Below, in pieces: positions 12,801 to 23,470 of a stretch of DNA of 64,000 bases; within the stretch, counting starts at the first letter, position 1; every line of letters begins with the position of its first letter. The position numbers were made by a program, and so were the translations under genes. Location of the stretch: the NCBI GenBank assembly GCA_963920765.1, contig OY987249.1, positions 14,260,817-14,324,816 of the forward strand. Reading direction: 5' to 3'. The DNA is from Ulota crispa. Lineage: Eukaryota > Streptophyta > Bryopsida > Orthotrichales > Orthotrichaceae. Below the pieces are notes generated by a model, which saw nothing but the letters and a program-made list of their open reading frames with translations, was not told where the DNA came from and searched no databases.

Positions 12801-12995
12801 CCCAGCAGAGGTCGACACAAAGATAGGATTCCTGATAATAGCAGGCGCTTTGCTGCTGAAAGGAGTTCCAGTTATAATAACAGTGGCAATGACCGGCGAA
12901 GAGAACTTGATCGAAGTGAGCATGGGAGCCGAGATAGGAGCAGAGATCATCGAGATTTGAGACACTCGGATAGTAGGAAGAGGCACAGGAGTTGA
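9869..12995 (+). CDS. Small coiled-coil protein resembling the N-terminal region of FLASH/CASP8AP2
   Basis: Six coding exons join in frame: 9869-9896, 10272-10357, 10646-10720, 10960-11019, 11259-11314 and 12590-12995, total 711 nt for 236 residues. All introns have GT/AG ends and phases agree. The start ATG (9869) lies in an exon opening after a CAG at 9831, so the leader is spliced. Residues 10-37 are acidic (EDLYDDLYEDFDD). Residues 39-110 form a predicted coiled coil with LTRNISCLFKTAQMELARKD. This order, an acidic DLY motif then a coil ending in NIS-L-KTA-E--RKD, is what I recall of human FLASH, which works with Lsm11 in histone mRNA 3'-end formation. The last ~100 residues are Arg/Ser/Asp-rich (RDRSRDHRD), as in nuclear RNA-processing proteins. 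The gene structure is well supported; the FLASH link rests on a short motif from memory, and function in this plant is inference. Confidence 0.7.
11858..12477. mobile_element. MITE in intron 5 of the FLASH-like gene
   Basis: Terminal inverted repeats: GGGGAAGAGTCCGGTTGGGA at the left, and TGGGGAAGTGTCTGGTTGGG as the reverse complement of the right end. Further inward, GGACACACTAATT and TTGGTGTGTC also pair loosely. About 620 bp, AT-rich, no coding capacity. The target duplication is unclear. Confidence 0.65.
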
Positions 12996-13320
12996 GGCTC
13001 TTACTGCACTTCGAGGAATGGCAAGAGAGATTGAGAAGTCCCTTGTTTCATTCAGGTTTGCTTCTAACATCCTCCTTTTATATATTACAGATGCAACAGT
13101 ACCGTAGAGGGAAGTGTTTCTTGTGCTGGGGAATCTGTGAAACTAGGAGAAGGGAATGCTTTTTTGTTGTTTTTCTGTGACATGGATTGGACTTGGGTAG
13201 ATTTAGTGTTGCCTGAGTAAGGAGAGAGATGCAAGGTCTGTGGATTGAGTGAGCTTGAGAGTATGTAAATCTGTCAACACTTAATGAAGCTGACACTTAA
13301 ACAGGTCTGTGACGATTTCT
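12996..13320 (+). other. Probable 3' untranslated region of the FLASH-like gene
   Basis: After the stop codon the sequence keeps the gene's composition. It contains a possible 3'UTR intron between TTCAGGTTTGC (about 13052) and ACAG (about 13089). A short telomere-like run (AAACCCTAAACCCTAAAATCC) follows at 13372-13392. No clear polyadenylation site can be fixed by eye. Confidence 0.35.
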
Positions 13321-13371
13321 TACTTTTTGTATCCTTCCTCAACTTTTTTGTGGACTCACTATGAGAGACCT

Positions 13372-13392
13372 AAACCCTAAACCCTAAAATCC
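13372..13392. repeat. Telomere-like (telo-box) motif
   Basis: Contains two and a half AAACCCT units, too short to be a real interstitial telomere. Such telo-boxes occur in plant promoters and introns; here it lies downstream of a gene, so a role is doubtful. Confidence 0.5.
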
Positions 13393-13717
13393 TAAATACT
13401 GAACTTACTATTTCTGATACACTGGAGGTTATTATTTGTGTTGCTTTAGAAGTTTCTTAATTTTGTAGGAGTGATTTTTGGGGAATCTATATAGCTGTAT
13501 TGGGCACAATAGTAAAATCTTTTGGCAATTTTTTCGCAAGTTTCAAACGAGGAGGTTTTTTATCTTTATTAGTTGTATTAGAGAATTCCATTTTCATGCA
13601 AAGGTGACTTGGCAATACACATTCAGCCAAGTCATGAGTCTGTTGTTTGTCGTGCGGATCAGTTTGATGATTCTCTTGTTAAAACTTGTGACATGCGCAT
13701 GTGACAAATCAACCTGC

Positions 13718-14852
13718 TTAACCCTTTAACCCCTGAGCGCCCCAGCAGCCAATATTGGTCGCTCAGTTTTGAAAAAAGAAGTCCATGTTTAACTCTTATC
13801 CTCTTCTTAATGGTAAAGTCAAAGGATTTGTATTTTTTCATGTACCTCTAGGCATGTGTCTACTATCACTCAAAAAAATTCAAGCTATTTAACTCTACTT
13901 AGGCAATACTTTTATTGGACTAAGTACACAAGGGTATGGATTTGAGTGAATATGGCCTAGGCGCTCAGGGGTTAAAGACCACACACATTTTCACAAAATC
14001 CATTACAAACCGGGGTAGTAGACTTGGATGTGCAGTTGAATCAAATTTGGACTTGATTTCAATAATCCAACCATACAAATGGGAACTACACCTTGTTTAC
14101 TATAAAGAATCAAAATTTCAACTAGATCTATTGTTGGAGATGAAATATTATAATGATCAAGTTGTAGATGGAAAATCTCTAGTTTTTGTGCTTTTATGGT
14201 TTTGGATCTTACTACTTCATACAAGCTTTGTTGGAGAAGAGCCTTATGTTTCTAAAGAGGGTTTCTCAACTTTCCAATGAGACTATTTTCACACAAAATG
14301 GATAAAAATAGCAATCACAAGGTGTTTCCAAGTGGACAAAAAGGGTCAAAATTCCTACTTTATTTGCTATGCAAAAACAATTTTACAAGAAAATTGATAA
14401 ATGCTATGGAGAATTCAATCGGTGAAAATAATAAAGAATTGGCCTTAAATGTAGGACTACAAATTTTTAATATGAAATGATAGGACCATTTCAATAGATC
14501 TTCAAATTTTACAATATTACTACTATTGTATAGAAAAACAATACAAGAATATTTCTTGAGGAATTTGAAAATTTTTAGAATTGCATAATTGAAATTTGAC
14601 ATTTTTCTTGGATGTTTGATGATCTGTCTTTGACCAAATATGGATACGTATTTTGAGGCCATGTTGTATAAGCATCATTATTTATCAACTCACATGTCTG
14701 ATTTCTTTGTTTTTTATTTGGTTGGATGCAAAATTCTTGTGAGCACAAGCGTTCTTCAAGACCGGTTTCCAAATTGTTGAATGAATTTACTCTATAAGCC
14801 AAAAATCACTCTCCCAAACCAAAATATGGTTTGGTGGGGTCTAAAGGGTTAA
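13718..14852. mobile_element. TTAA-flanked (piggyBac-like) MITE, outer element of a nest
   Basis: The left end reads TTAACCCTTTAA then AGACC after removal of the inner insertion at 13726-13975. The right end, reverse complemented, reads TTAACCCTTTAGACCCCAC. Both are bounded by TTAA at 13718-13721 and 14849-14852. There is no transposase. Open frames inside (such as 13936-14280) are AT-rich chance frames. Confidence 0.75.
13726..13975. mobile_element. TTAA-flanked MITE, GAGCGCC subtype, inserted in another TTAA element
   Basis: A 250-bp element with ends TTAACCCCTGAGCGCC and GGCGCTCAGGGGTTAA. It lies at a TTAA close to the end of the element 13718-14852 and duplicates that TTAA exactly. The interior is AT-rich without coding capacity. 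Confidence 0.85.
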
Positions 14853-15702
14853 GCTTGACTTTTGAAAGCAACCCCAGTCTCAAAATAATGGTGCATGAGG
14901 ATTAGATTCTAGACCAGTTTGGTTTTTTGTAAAGTACATCAAGATTAGATTCTAGACCAATTGATTTATGAGATATCAAATTTTTGTAAAATTGAATGTT
15001 TCATTACCCATATAGGCATATTCAACTTGCGCAAAGCGTGTGAGTGTATACTAGTAATGACTAAGTGCCAAGGCATTTAAGAATGCCAAAACAAAGCATT
15101 AAGGCACTTTGCAAGTGAAAGAGCAAAGTGTCCAAGATATTTTTCAAGTGAAGACCAAGTGAATAGAGGTACTTTGCACAAGCTAAAACAAAATATTCAT
15201 GGTGTACTTTACACATTAAAAAACATATTCTAAGTAGTTAAGATTTGTAGTGGCACTGTGTGGTGTGCCATCACATACCTCAAAATGGCTTAGAATTAGA
15301 GGCCTCTTTCTAAGTATCAATTGACATGGTTGGCAAAGGTTTAGAACAAAGAAGCACATTACCTTATGAAGTGTTCAAGATAAGAACAACTTGCTAACTT
15401 ATTTGGGTGCATATTCAAGAGAATCAAGACTCACTTTACTTACATGTGAAGCTAACTTGTAAAGTTTACTTTTTTGAAAACCTCCCTTTTAAACCTGTAC
15501 ATATTACAATTCATTTCAATACGAGAAATTTAGTAATAAAGTTGACAATCATAATAATTCTTAGGTCACTTGACCTCCTTTTCCCTTTTTGTACCTTTTC
15601 TTCTCCCTCCTTCACTCCTCTCTAATAAAAGAATTTTGAACTCTTGGTATCAGTACAAAATTTTGAATATTACCTAACACACAAACACTTACGGCTTTAT
15701 AA
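14853..15702. other. AT-rich intergenic DNA
   Basis: No gene, RNA or element with two ends was found. Several repeated AAGTGCCAAGGCA-like words near 15060-15140 may be remains of a repeat. Confidence 0.4.
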
Positions 15703-15704
15703 TA

Positions 15705-16042
15705 CAGTGGTGCTTGGTTAGCGTCAACCTTTGTAAGAGCAACAATTGGATAAAATCACAACTTCACTCCCCTTTTGCTCAAATGCATGTATTATGAGCT
15801 TGGTTAAAGTGAAGTGTTTGCATATGGTCAATGTTTTCTTTTCATCAATTCCCATTTTGACTCTTTAGATAGAAAGACATTTGGTTAGTGTCCCAAAAAC
15901 ATGGATGGGAAAGCACCTCCAAAGTTGCAACCCCTAGAACTAGGGAAAGTAACACAAATGGAGGGTTTGTTTATGATCAATGCTTGGATAAAGTCAACAC
16001 TTTCTACAAGAGCTAAGTGTTGACGCTAACCAAGCACCACTG
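15705..16042. mobile_element. pogo/Tigger-type MITE with TA target duplication
   Basis: Long terminal inverted repeats, CAGTGGTGCTTGGTTAGCG at the left and the same sequence inverted at 16024-16042, are flanked by TA on both sides. CAG termini with TA duplication fit pogo-like Tc1/mariner elements, and a pogo-type transposase remnant lies at 3746-5680. Whether that protein family moved this MITE is inference. Arms are nearly perfect over about 25 bp. Confidence 0.8.
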
Positions 16043-16202
16043 TACAGATATGAAGAAAGTGAAATAAATAAATAATATCAACTATGTCCAAAATGTTTGT
16101 TCATTCATTATTGATTACTTATACTACAACAAAGCAATAAGAGATTTTGAGAACATTCAAAAATACAAGTAGGTATTTATAGAGACCCCTCATATTGAAA
16201 AA

Positions 16203-16640
16203 CTACACTAAATATTGCATTTAGGTTGCCCCACACTAATTTCTCAACATTTCACATTATGTAAATATTAACTGTTGCTACAAATATTTTTCATCAAAAA
16301 TTACTGCAATAAACCATTTTTAAAGGGCTTGTCAACACTAATGAAGCTACAAAAAAATAAACTAGCTACTTCCAAGGCATAAATCATACGAAATCCAAGT
16401 ATTTAGAGAGTTGCATCCTAATTTTACAAGTGGCCAAATGATGAGTCATGAGGTAACTTAGGATATGTTTGCACCTTGTATTAGGAGGGGTACTAGCAAA
16501 AGAAATTAGATGCATTTGAACACACCTTTAGACTACATTCATGTTGCCAAAACTCCTCCTAACATCAAATGTGAACATACCCTTACCAAGGTAAGCCAAC
16601 TTGATTGTCAAGGCAACCTAAATGCAATATTCAATTTACC
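16203..16640. mobile_element. MITE of the CACCAAATAGTGCATTTAGGTTGCC family (degenerate copy)
   Basis: Left end ACACTAAATATTGCATTTAGG with TTGCC; right end GGCAACCTAAATGCAATATT. The internal TTCTCAACATTTCACATTATG block is shared, in inverse orientation, with the copies at 36511-36806 and 37627-37943. Confidence 0.7.
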
Positions 16641-16653
16641 AGTATATAAATTA

Positions 16654-17048
16654 GGGAGTGATTAGGTGGACACCCCCTAATTGCTACGCGGACACCCCCA
16701 TAGCCAAATCTATTAAATTAGAGATTATTATTATGTTGAAATATGAAATAAAATCAAAAAAATATTTTTGTGTACATTTACATTTACAAGTGCTGCAAAC
16801 ATACAAAAAATTTGTCTCATTTGTGACACGGTCAAGAGTCAAACCAATTGCTCCCTTCATTTACTAGTTTGACTCTTGACTGTGTTACAAATGAGACAGA
16901 TTTATTATATGTTTGTAGCACTTGTAAACATAGATGTACACAAAAACATTGTTTTGATTTTATTTCATAGTAATAATAATCTCAAATTTAATAGACTTGG
17001 CTATAGGGTGTCCGAGTAGCAATTGGGGGTGTCCACCTAGTCGCTCCC
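16654..17048. mobile_element. Near-palindromic MITE with 8-bp target duplication (hAT-like)
   Basis: A 395-bp foldback element whose two halves pair almost throughout: GGGAGTGATTAGGTGGACAC at the left, GTGTCCACCTAGTCGCTCCC at the right. The flanking 8 bp ATAAATTA is a perfect duplication. An 8-bp duplication suits hAT elements, although the termini are not the classical CAGGG. A second copy lies at 57185-57586. Confidence 0.85.
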
Positions 17049-17579
17049 ATAAATTAGTGTGACCTATAAAAAAATAATAATAATAGGATGACCAATTCAA
17101 TACAACGGCACCCGTTCATCAATTAGGGTTACGATTTTCCGCATTTCCCGTTCGACTTCTTCTCAAATTTTGCGAGTTTCGCAATCAACTCTGCCGAGAT
17201 TTTGTTCCTCGCACGCAAATCTTTAGCTCCTCTTCCGATTCCAGGCGCATTTAATTCTTAGAACCGATCCCGCGCTCCTTTTACGCTTTTTCTCATGCCT
17301 TTCTTACGATATTTTTAGTGCACTATCTCGAAAACTCGAACTGATTTCAATCGAAAAGCTACAAATGTTAAGGATTTCAAAATCCTCTTCGTCTGGAATT
17401 AAGATGCATGTCGCACGGTCTTATTTCTGTTCTACATGAACTTATTTGAATAGAAAACCGCGTTTCTTTTAGTCTTACAAATAGTTTTTTCGTAAAGCAT
17501 GATTTTTAAGAAGAGTTATTGCTGCTGATTTCGTGTGAGAACGAGAATTTGTACTTGGAGAAAAGATACTGTGTGACAA

Positions 17580-20500
17580 ATGGCTACATCCTTTGTCCGA
17601 CTCTCACAATTCGTTGCGGGAACTCTGTCTCTTTCGCAACACCGCACTCGGCCTCTGTTGAAAAACTCAATTCGTCGAAATAATTCTTTAAGAAATAATA
17701 TTCACAGTTCGTTCTCATCATTGGATTGCTCGCCTCGCTTTGGAACCGGAATTGTGGAAGAGCTCCATCATCGCCGTCGTGTTGATGTTGTTGCTGGAAG
17801 ACCGCTGCTTGAGACGTTTCAGAGAAGGCTTGAATGTTGTTGTTGTTCTGCTTCGAGTAATGGAGGATCCGCTTTTTATTCTGCATCTGTAGCTGCTGAA
17901 GAAGTGCCTGGTAAGCTTAGGACCTCTTTTTGCTTGTGTTATGCTTTTTTGCATTTTCTCGGAATTTATTCAATTCTTCATTTTTGTGACAACATGATTA
18001 AATTTTATCGTCGAACATTTTGAGGCGTATTTTCACATCATTTTCTTCGTAGTTTTATGTTACCTCATTTAAAAAAATTAAAGATTATACTAAAACAAGC
18101 CAAAAAAGCTGAAGTCTTCTCAGCTGATTGTATTAAGGTAGCAGCACCCAGAACCGTCAAATTGAGGGTTTTGAACATGATGATTATTAATAAACATCTA
18201 GCGAATTATAGGATCCTATTACCAAGAGATAAAATGATGAGTTTACACTTTCGAATGTATTATTTGGATACTGCGAATAAGTTGTGAATTTTTAAAGGTT
18301 TCATGTTCACATGTTATACTGTACATCCTTGTAATTACATTTATTTACTTCCACAGATTTTCCAAAATTTCAGAGGTGATGGTTATGGGTACAGTGATGG
18401 TTATGGGTGTTGCTACTGTAGTATTATATTACCTCATTTTTTGAATTTAAAGATTATATCAGAACAAAGGCAAATAGACTAGAGTTTTTCTCAGCATTAT
18501 CGGGTTTTACCATTCCTTCTGTTTATTTGATTTGATTTGACGTTTTGACATTGAACTTGAAGGCTTAAACTTCTTTCTAGTTCTTATTGATTTTGATGAA
18601 TCTAATTCTGAAGAACATATATAGAAACTTGTATTTGACACAGTTCGAATGAAAAATTTATTGTAATGGAACAGTCTTCATGGAAGGGCTAATTCCAATA
18701 AATTAATAATTCAATTTTGATAGGGTTCCCAGTTCTAAGAACTGATTGACATTGTCATTATTTCGAACTGAAATTGATATTTGTTATTTGAGAGGGCCTT
18801 CTGGCATATAGGGGTTAAATACTTGCATACTTGAGCTCTACCGTAGTTTATAAGAATGCTCATTCACAGCTTAACCCTGTAGGACCAAGAAGTACAACTT
18901 GGGGCTCATAATTATTTCAGAGGTTTTTGGTAGGTTATAAGGGGACTTGGTTTTGTTCCTTTTTTTTACCAACAAACGCAATGTTTCTCATTGCTCTTTT
19001 TTTAAATATTATAATTGACTCCGTCTGAATTATATTTTATACCTGAATCTATAGTTTTGAGGATATGATTCCATTGAATTGATCAGTTGAAAAGCATGAA
19101 ATCCTTGGTCATGCAGAGGGTTTAAATGTTTTGAATGTGACAATGCCGACTGTGTTGGCTTGTGAAGCAGAATCAGTAGAGAGCATTCCAGTAGTAACTC
19201 CGCTGTGTGAGCGTCCTGCAACACATGTGACGTGCTTGGAAGACCTGCTGCAGTGGAGGAGGAAGGCCGAGCTTTTAGCAGCCAGTGTAGGAAGAGAATT
19301 TTTCGAGGCAGATGGAGGGCCAGATGCAAGTGATCTTCTGAGGGAGTTGGAGTGGCTTCTCGACGATGCCGTAGCCGCCTGTTGTCGGCGTGGTCGGAAA
19401 GTGGATGACTCCAGTTCTAAATGCTGGCAAGCATGCAGCTGGAGAGATGTCAAGGCTTGTTTGCCTGTGGAAACTTTGCCAAGTCTAGGTGAGGGATACA
19501 GTCCTCCAGCTTCTCTCAATGCTGCAAGATGGTTGTGAAATTTGAAGCTGTAAAACCTAACAAACAGTGGGGCTTCAGAATAGTGTTATAGCGCTTACAA
19601 AATATATTATTACAACTAATAACACAAACATTTTGTAAAATAATAAGACTTTGCCAAGTTTAAGTGAGGGATACAGTCCAGCTTCTCTAAATGCTGCAAG
19701 ATGGTTGTGAAATTTGAAGTTGTAAAACCTAGGGAAAATTTCATGGATGCCCCTGAAGTTTGCAATATTTTCAGAGATTCCCCTGCTTTTTCAGAAATAT
19801 CACAAATACCTTTTGACCAAAAAATTTAGAAGTTTGTTTTGTTGTGCATGCCACTTCCCCTCTTCCTTTGTGCACACACTACTTCTTTCTTGTTATGCAT
19901 ACACACAAAGGAAGAAGCGAAGTGACATGCACAACAAAACAAACACCTGAAAAGTTTTGTTCCAAGGGTATTTGTGAAGTTTCTGAAAAAGCAGGGGTAT
20001 CCATGAAAATATGGCAAACGTCAGGGGTATCCATGGAATTTTCCCTAAAAACTAACACATAGGGTGGGCTTCAGAATCATGTTATAGCGCTTACTGTTTG
20101 TATTATTACAACCAATAACACAAACATTTTGTAAAGTAAGAAGTCATGGCAACGTCCTCTTGCAAAAATTACCAGTTTGTATGTGATTGTGCTACGCAAT
20201 CAAATCTTAAAACTGGTTCCCAAAGCAAGTCACAGGGCAAGAGCTTTAAACGTCTTGATTATAGTTTCTATTATTAGATTTACCAAATATCATTGGATTT
20301 TGTTAGCAAGTGCGAGAAAATTTAAACACAATAGGGTATGCCTTATTTGGATATTATGTGCAGTAGTCACAAGAATTCAAAGTTTTTCTGGTAGAGATGC
20401 CCTAAACTTGGTTGTAATATTAGGTTGTGCACATTCTCAACCGCAGTATGTACTCACTAAGGCAAGATTTTAGGGTACTTTATTTGGATACATGTTGTAA

Positions 20501-23294
20501 CTTGATACACTACCTCAGGAAGTCTTCACATTGTCTACAATACAACTTGAGTGGCGCTAGTTATGTTCAATTTGGCTATTTCTGGTATGAGATTTTTGAA
20601 GACGTTTTTTTTCTCTGAAATGCAGATAGAAGCAGTGCTTCAACCGAATCTGCAGATGTGAATCTTGAGTTTGGGGTGTTTGGGACTCTATTAAAGGAAA
20701 GGTACACGGACCCAGTGGCGGAACTAGCAGCAGATGTTGGCTGCTCCTGTGACTCCTTACGAGACAGCCTAGCGAACATGGCATCCGTGGATCCAGACGT
20801 GACAATGGAGAGCTCCTCATCTGCAGCCACGACTTTTCCTTCCTTGGATGATACATTTGAAAACAAGACCACAAATACACATCTTCTATTGCGTTCCAAC
20901 ATTGAAGACCTGGAGCATCAGTGGACGCAAAGAGTGAGGGACAGGAGGCCGTTTCAGTATGTCGTGGGGTGTACACACTGGAGAGACTTGGTTTTGAGTG
21001 TTCAAGAGGGGGTTCTGATTCCAAGACCAGAAACCGAGCAAATGATCGACCTTGCCGAAGCTGCAATTGCTGCAGAAAACTCTCTTGGTGATGGAGTATG
21101 GGCGGATTTGGGAACTGGTAGTGGTGCTTTGGCTATTGCTTTGGCTCGTCTCCTTCCTTCCACTGGGTCAGTTATTGCTATCGATGCCAGTGAAACCGCC
21201 GTTGCTGTTTCTCGCCGCAATGTGAGCCAGTATGGGCTTATGGTAAGCGCGTGCTTTTACAATCAACTCTTTATCATTTTTCTTTTTTTATGCTAATGTT
21301 GGTCACCGGAGATAACTTTATTCAATTACTTTTAGGATGGGAAGGAGTAGGTCTCGCTGCATATTTGTTAATTAATTCTGGTTTACACGACCTCAGGCCA
21401 ATAAAGCAGCTATAAAAGCTATGCTTGTCAATCGAGTAGGTGATTTCGGATTAGCTCTCGGGATGATGGGTTGTTTTACTATTCTTCAAACAGTAGACTT
21501 TTCAACTATTTTTGCTCGTGCCAGCACCTTTTCTGAACCCCATCATTATTTCATTTTTTGCAATATGAGATTTCATGCCATAATGGCATACTCTGTGTTT
21601 TACATTCCCTGCATATCTGCAGACTCTGTCTTTTGTATTCACATCTGATTGGATACTTGCACTTGTCAAGTTCGTGAAATTAAGAGTGCTAGTAAAAGCT
21701 CATTTCTCCTTTCGAGACAATGTTCGTAAAGACAGTTGTATGTATTCATCTGTAGGGTCTCTCTGTTTTGCATGACTCTGCCCAATAAATAGTGTGCTAA
21801 TATGGTCAAACCCTTACTAGGGATTATAAGAAAATCAGACTATTTCAAGGACTTAGCCTCGTTATTTAAAGAGAATCTTCCCCATGGAGAGACCTCTCGA
21901 TGACAGACATGGAGCCTTTATACTAGTACGACCATGAAGAGATTCTCCCTTGGGGGAGGTTCTCTTTATTATGTTTCCTAATCGTTTCTAAAACAGTCCA
22001 ACTTTGCTGAAAATCTATTTCTTTTGTTACTTTCTTATTTCGTACAGTACAAGTGAATGTGATGCTCTATTCTCTATGGCTTAGGCTGTTCTTTTTTATG
22101 CTAATGGCATTTGTTTCTTCTGGAATTTTTTCCAACAGGACCGAGTGAAAGTTGTCTCTGGCTCGTGGTTTACGCCGCTTGAGAATTACAATGGCTCTCT
22201 GGCAGGAGTGTTGAGCAATCCTCCTTATATACCTTCGGAAAACATACCTGGACTTCAAGCTGAAGTAGGAAAGCATGAGCCGCAGTCTGCTCTAGATGGA
22301 GGAGAGGATGGCATGAATGACTTGCCCACCATATGTCGAGGGTCTTGTCGTGCTCTCAGATCCGGTGGCTTTCTTGCATTAGAGGTATGTTTTTCCTCCA
22401 CGGAAGGTAATCATACCTAATTGCACAACTTATTACGCTGATCATGTTTTCTACTAGAACGTTCACAAATTTCGAATACTTGAAAGACGATTCCAACGCT
22501 TTCAAAGAATGTATTATTTTGATACCACACGTTAAGTCTACAAGGTTTTAAAAATCGATTTGTAGACGATCTAAAACCGACAAATAATTTGTTGTTGACG
22601 TGGTTTATAGTCTGAAAATCAACATATAAACTCATTATTGTATAAGAGTATGTGTCACATTAAGCTAGGCGTTGCAATTAGCTGTTGTAGCCTTTCTGGC
22701 TATATACAGTACCTTCTCAAAAGGAATTGCCACCGAAAATTCCTTACCATTCTGTAATGCCCTCACAAAATACCATCGTAATGAAGCAGATATAAGATTA
22801 AAAAATTGCTTAAAGACTATACTATACACTTCCACGGTTTTAGGACAAGTTTTTTAGGAACATTCACAAAAAGGAATTTGGTGTGGAAATGAATTTGCTA
22901 ATGGTATTATGACGAGGTGCGACAGTTATTTTTGATAGGGTACAGGACAATTCGAGTGACGTGTCTAGACGTTAGTTTTCTGATTATGTAAAGAAAACTG
23001 CAAGTAAATATTTCTTATTTGTTGAATCGTGTTTACCAAGTTCACTTCACGGATTCTTTGCTATAACATCCGTTGTTTTAGACAGGTTTACCTTGTATGG
23101 CCTCTGATATTTCGACCTTGTTTTGTCTGTAGACCAATGGTGGAAAACAAGCCGAGGCTGTCTCCAATCTGCTGCACAGTTTGACGACTGTGGGGGGTTT
23201 TCAAACCAATACACCTGTTCCTTGCTTCAGGGATATCCGAATTATACCAGACTTTGCCGGGATAATGCGGTTTGTTGTAGCCACTCGTTGCTGA
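17580..23294 (+). CDS. HEMK: Organelle-targeted release-factor glutamine methyltransferase (HemK/PrmC family)
   Basis: Five exons, 17580-17910, 19117-19488, 20626-21242, 22139-22384 and 23133-23294, join in frame with GT/AG borders to give 575 residues. HemK/PrmC enzymes use S-adenosylmethionine to methylate the Gln of the GGQ motif in peptide-release factors. Seen here: PFQYVVG about 343-349, IPRPETE about 366-372, the SAM-binding LGTGSG about 396-401, and the signature NPPY at 467-470, followed by IP. Bacterial PrmC has about 280 residues. The extra ~300 N-terminal residues begin with a Ser/Arg-rich, acid-poor stretch typical of a plastid or mitochondrial transit peptide; a Cys/Trp-containing domain I do not recognise follows. 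The family call is firm; which organelle is not visible. The introns carry MITEs, a tandem duplication and a nad5 fragment. Confidence 0.92.
18136..18418. mobile_element. TA-flanked AGGTAG-type MITE in intron 1 of HEMK
   Basis: Left end AGGTAGCAGCACCC and right end GGGTGTTGCTACT are bounded by TA on both sides. Internal blocks (GAGGGTTTTGAACATGATGA, TTTCGAATGTATTATTTGGA) are shared with the copy at 55739-56065. Confidence 0.8.
19473..20140 (+). repeat. Tandem duplication of the exon 2 / intron 2 junction of HEMK, second copy split by a MITE
   Basis: The segment from ACTTTGCCAAGTCTAGGTGA (19473) through AACACAAACATTTTGTAAAATAA (about 19645) is repeated from 19650 on. The second copy is interrupted at 19731 by the MITE 19732-20045 and resumes at about 20046, ending near 20140. 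The duplicated unit of about 178 bp includes the last 16 nt of exon 2 and its GTGAGG donor, so a second donor-like site (TTTAAGTGAGGG) lies at about 19660. Confidence 0.85.
19732..20045. mobile_element. Mutator-like MITE with 9-bp target duplication
   Basis: A 314-bp foldback with GGGAAAATTTCATGGATGCC at the left and its inverse GGTATCCATGGAATTTTCCC at the right. Flanks TAAAACCTA and TAAAAACTA match at 8 of 9 bases. Same family as 44561-44871 and 56707-57021, each also with a 9-bp near-match. The loop contains a pairing GTGTGCACAAAGGAAGA-type stem. No coding capacity. Confidence 0.88.
21290..21535 (+). pseudogene. nad5: Nuclear copy of a mitochondrial nad5 fragment (NUMT) in HEMK intron 3
   Basis: Translation gives [20 protein letters not shown], and after a one-base deletion near 21381, [15 protein letters not shown] and [19 protein letters not shown]. 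This matches a conserved membrane segment of NADH dehydrogenase subunit 5. About 80 codons are present, without start or end, inside an intron whose splice sites belong to HEMK. It is therefore a non-functional fragment transferred from mitochondrial DNA. The frameshift and the ILQ and LLG variants show it has drifted. Borders were set where similarity fades and are approximate. Confidence 0.9.
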
Positions 23295-23470
23295 TGTCTC
23301 ACAGCAAGTTGGTATTATGCTCCACGATTTCTGTGAATATTTAGTTGTACTTCAGTTTTAAATTCGTAACTTCCATGTCTATTGTGCTGAACTCCCATAT
23401 GATGCGTGTTTGTATTTTATACCAAACAGGAAAATGTTCACGAGTATCAAGCTCTCAGGATGTAAACTAC

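Noticed and set aside
13372-13392. Interstitial telomere
   Set aside because: Only two to three AAACCCT units, one imperfect; too short for a telomeric insertion.
19109-19519. 136-codon minus-strand frame overlapping HEMK exon 2
   Set aside because: Antisense shadow of a spliced exon whose frame joins exons 1 and 3.
20557-21066. 169-codon minus-strand frame overlapping HEMK exon 3
   Set aside because: It is antisense to a well-supported exon with conserved methyltransferase motifs; a shadow frame.
21867-21972. Possible small MITE in HEMK intron 3 (AAAGAGAATCTTCCCC and GGGGGAGGTTCTCTTT)
   Set aside because: The inverted pair is short and imperfect, with no target duplication; kept out of the features.
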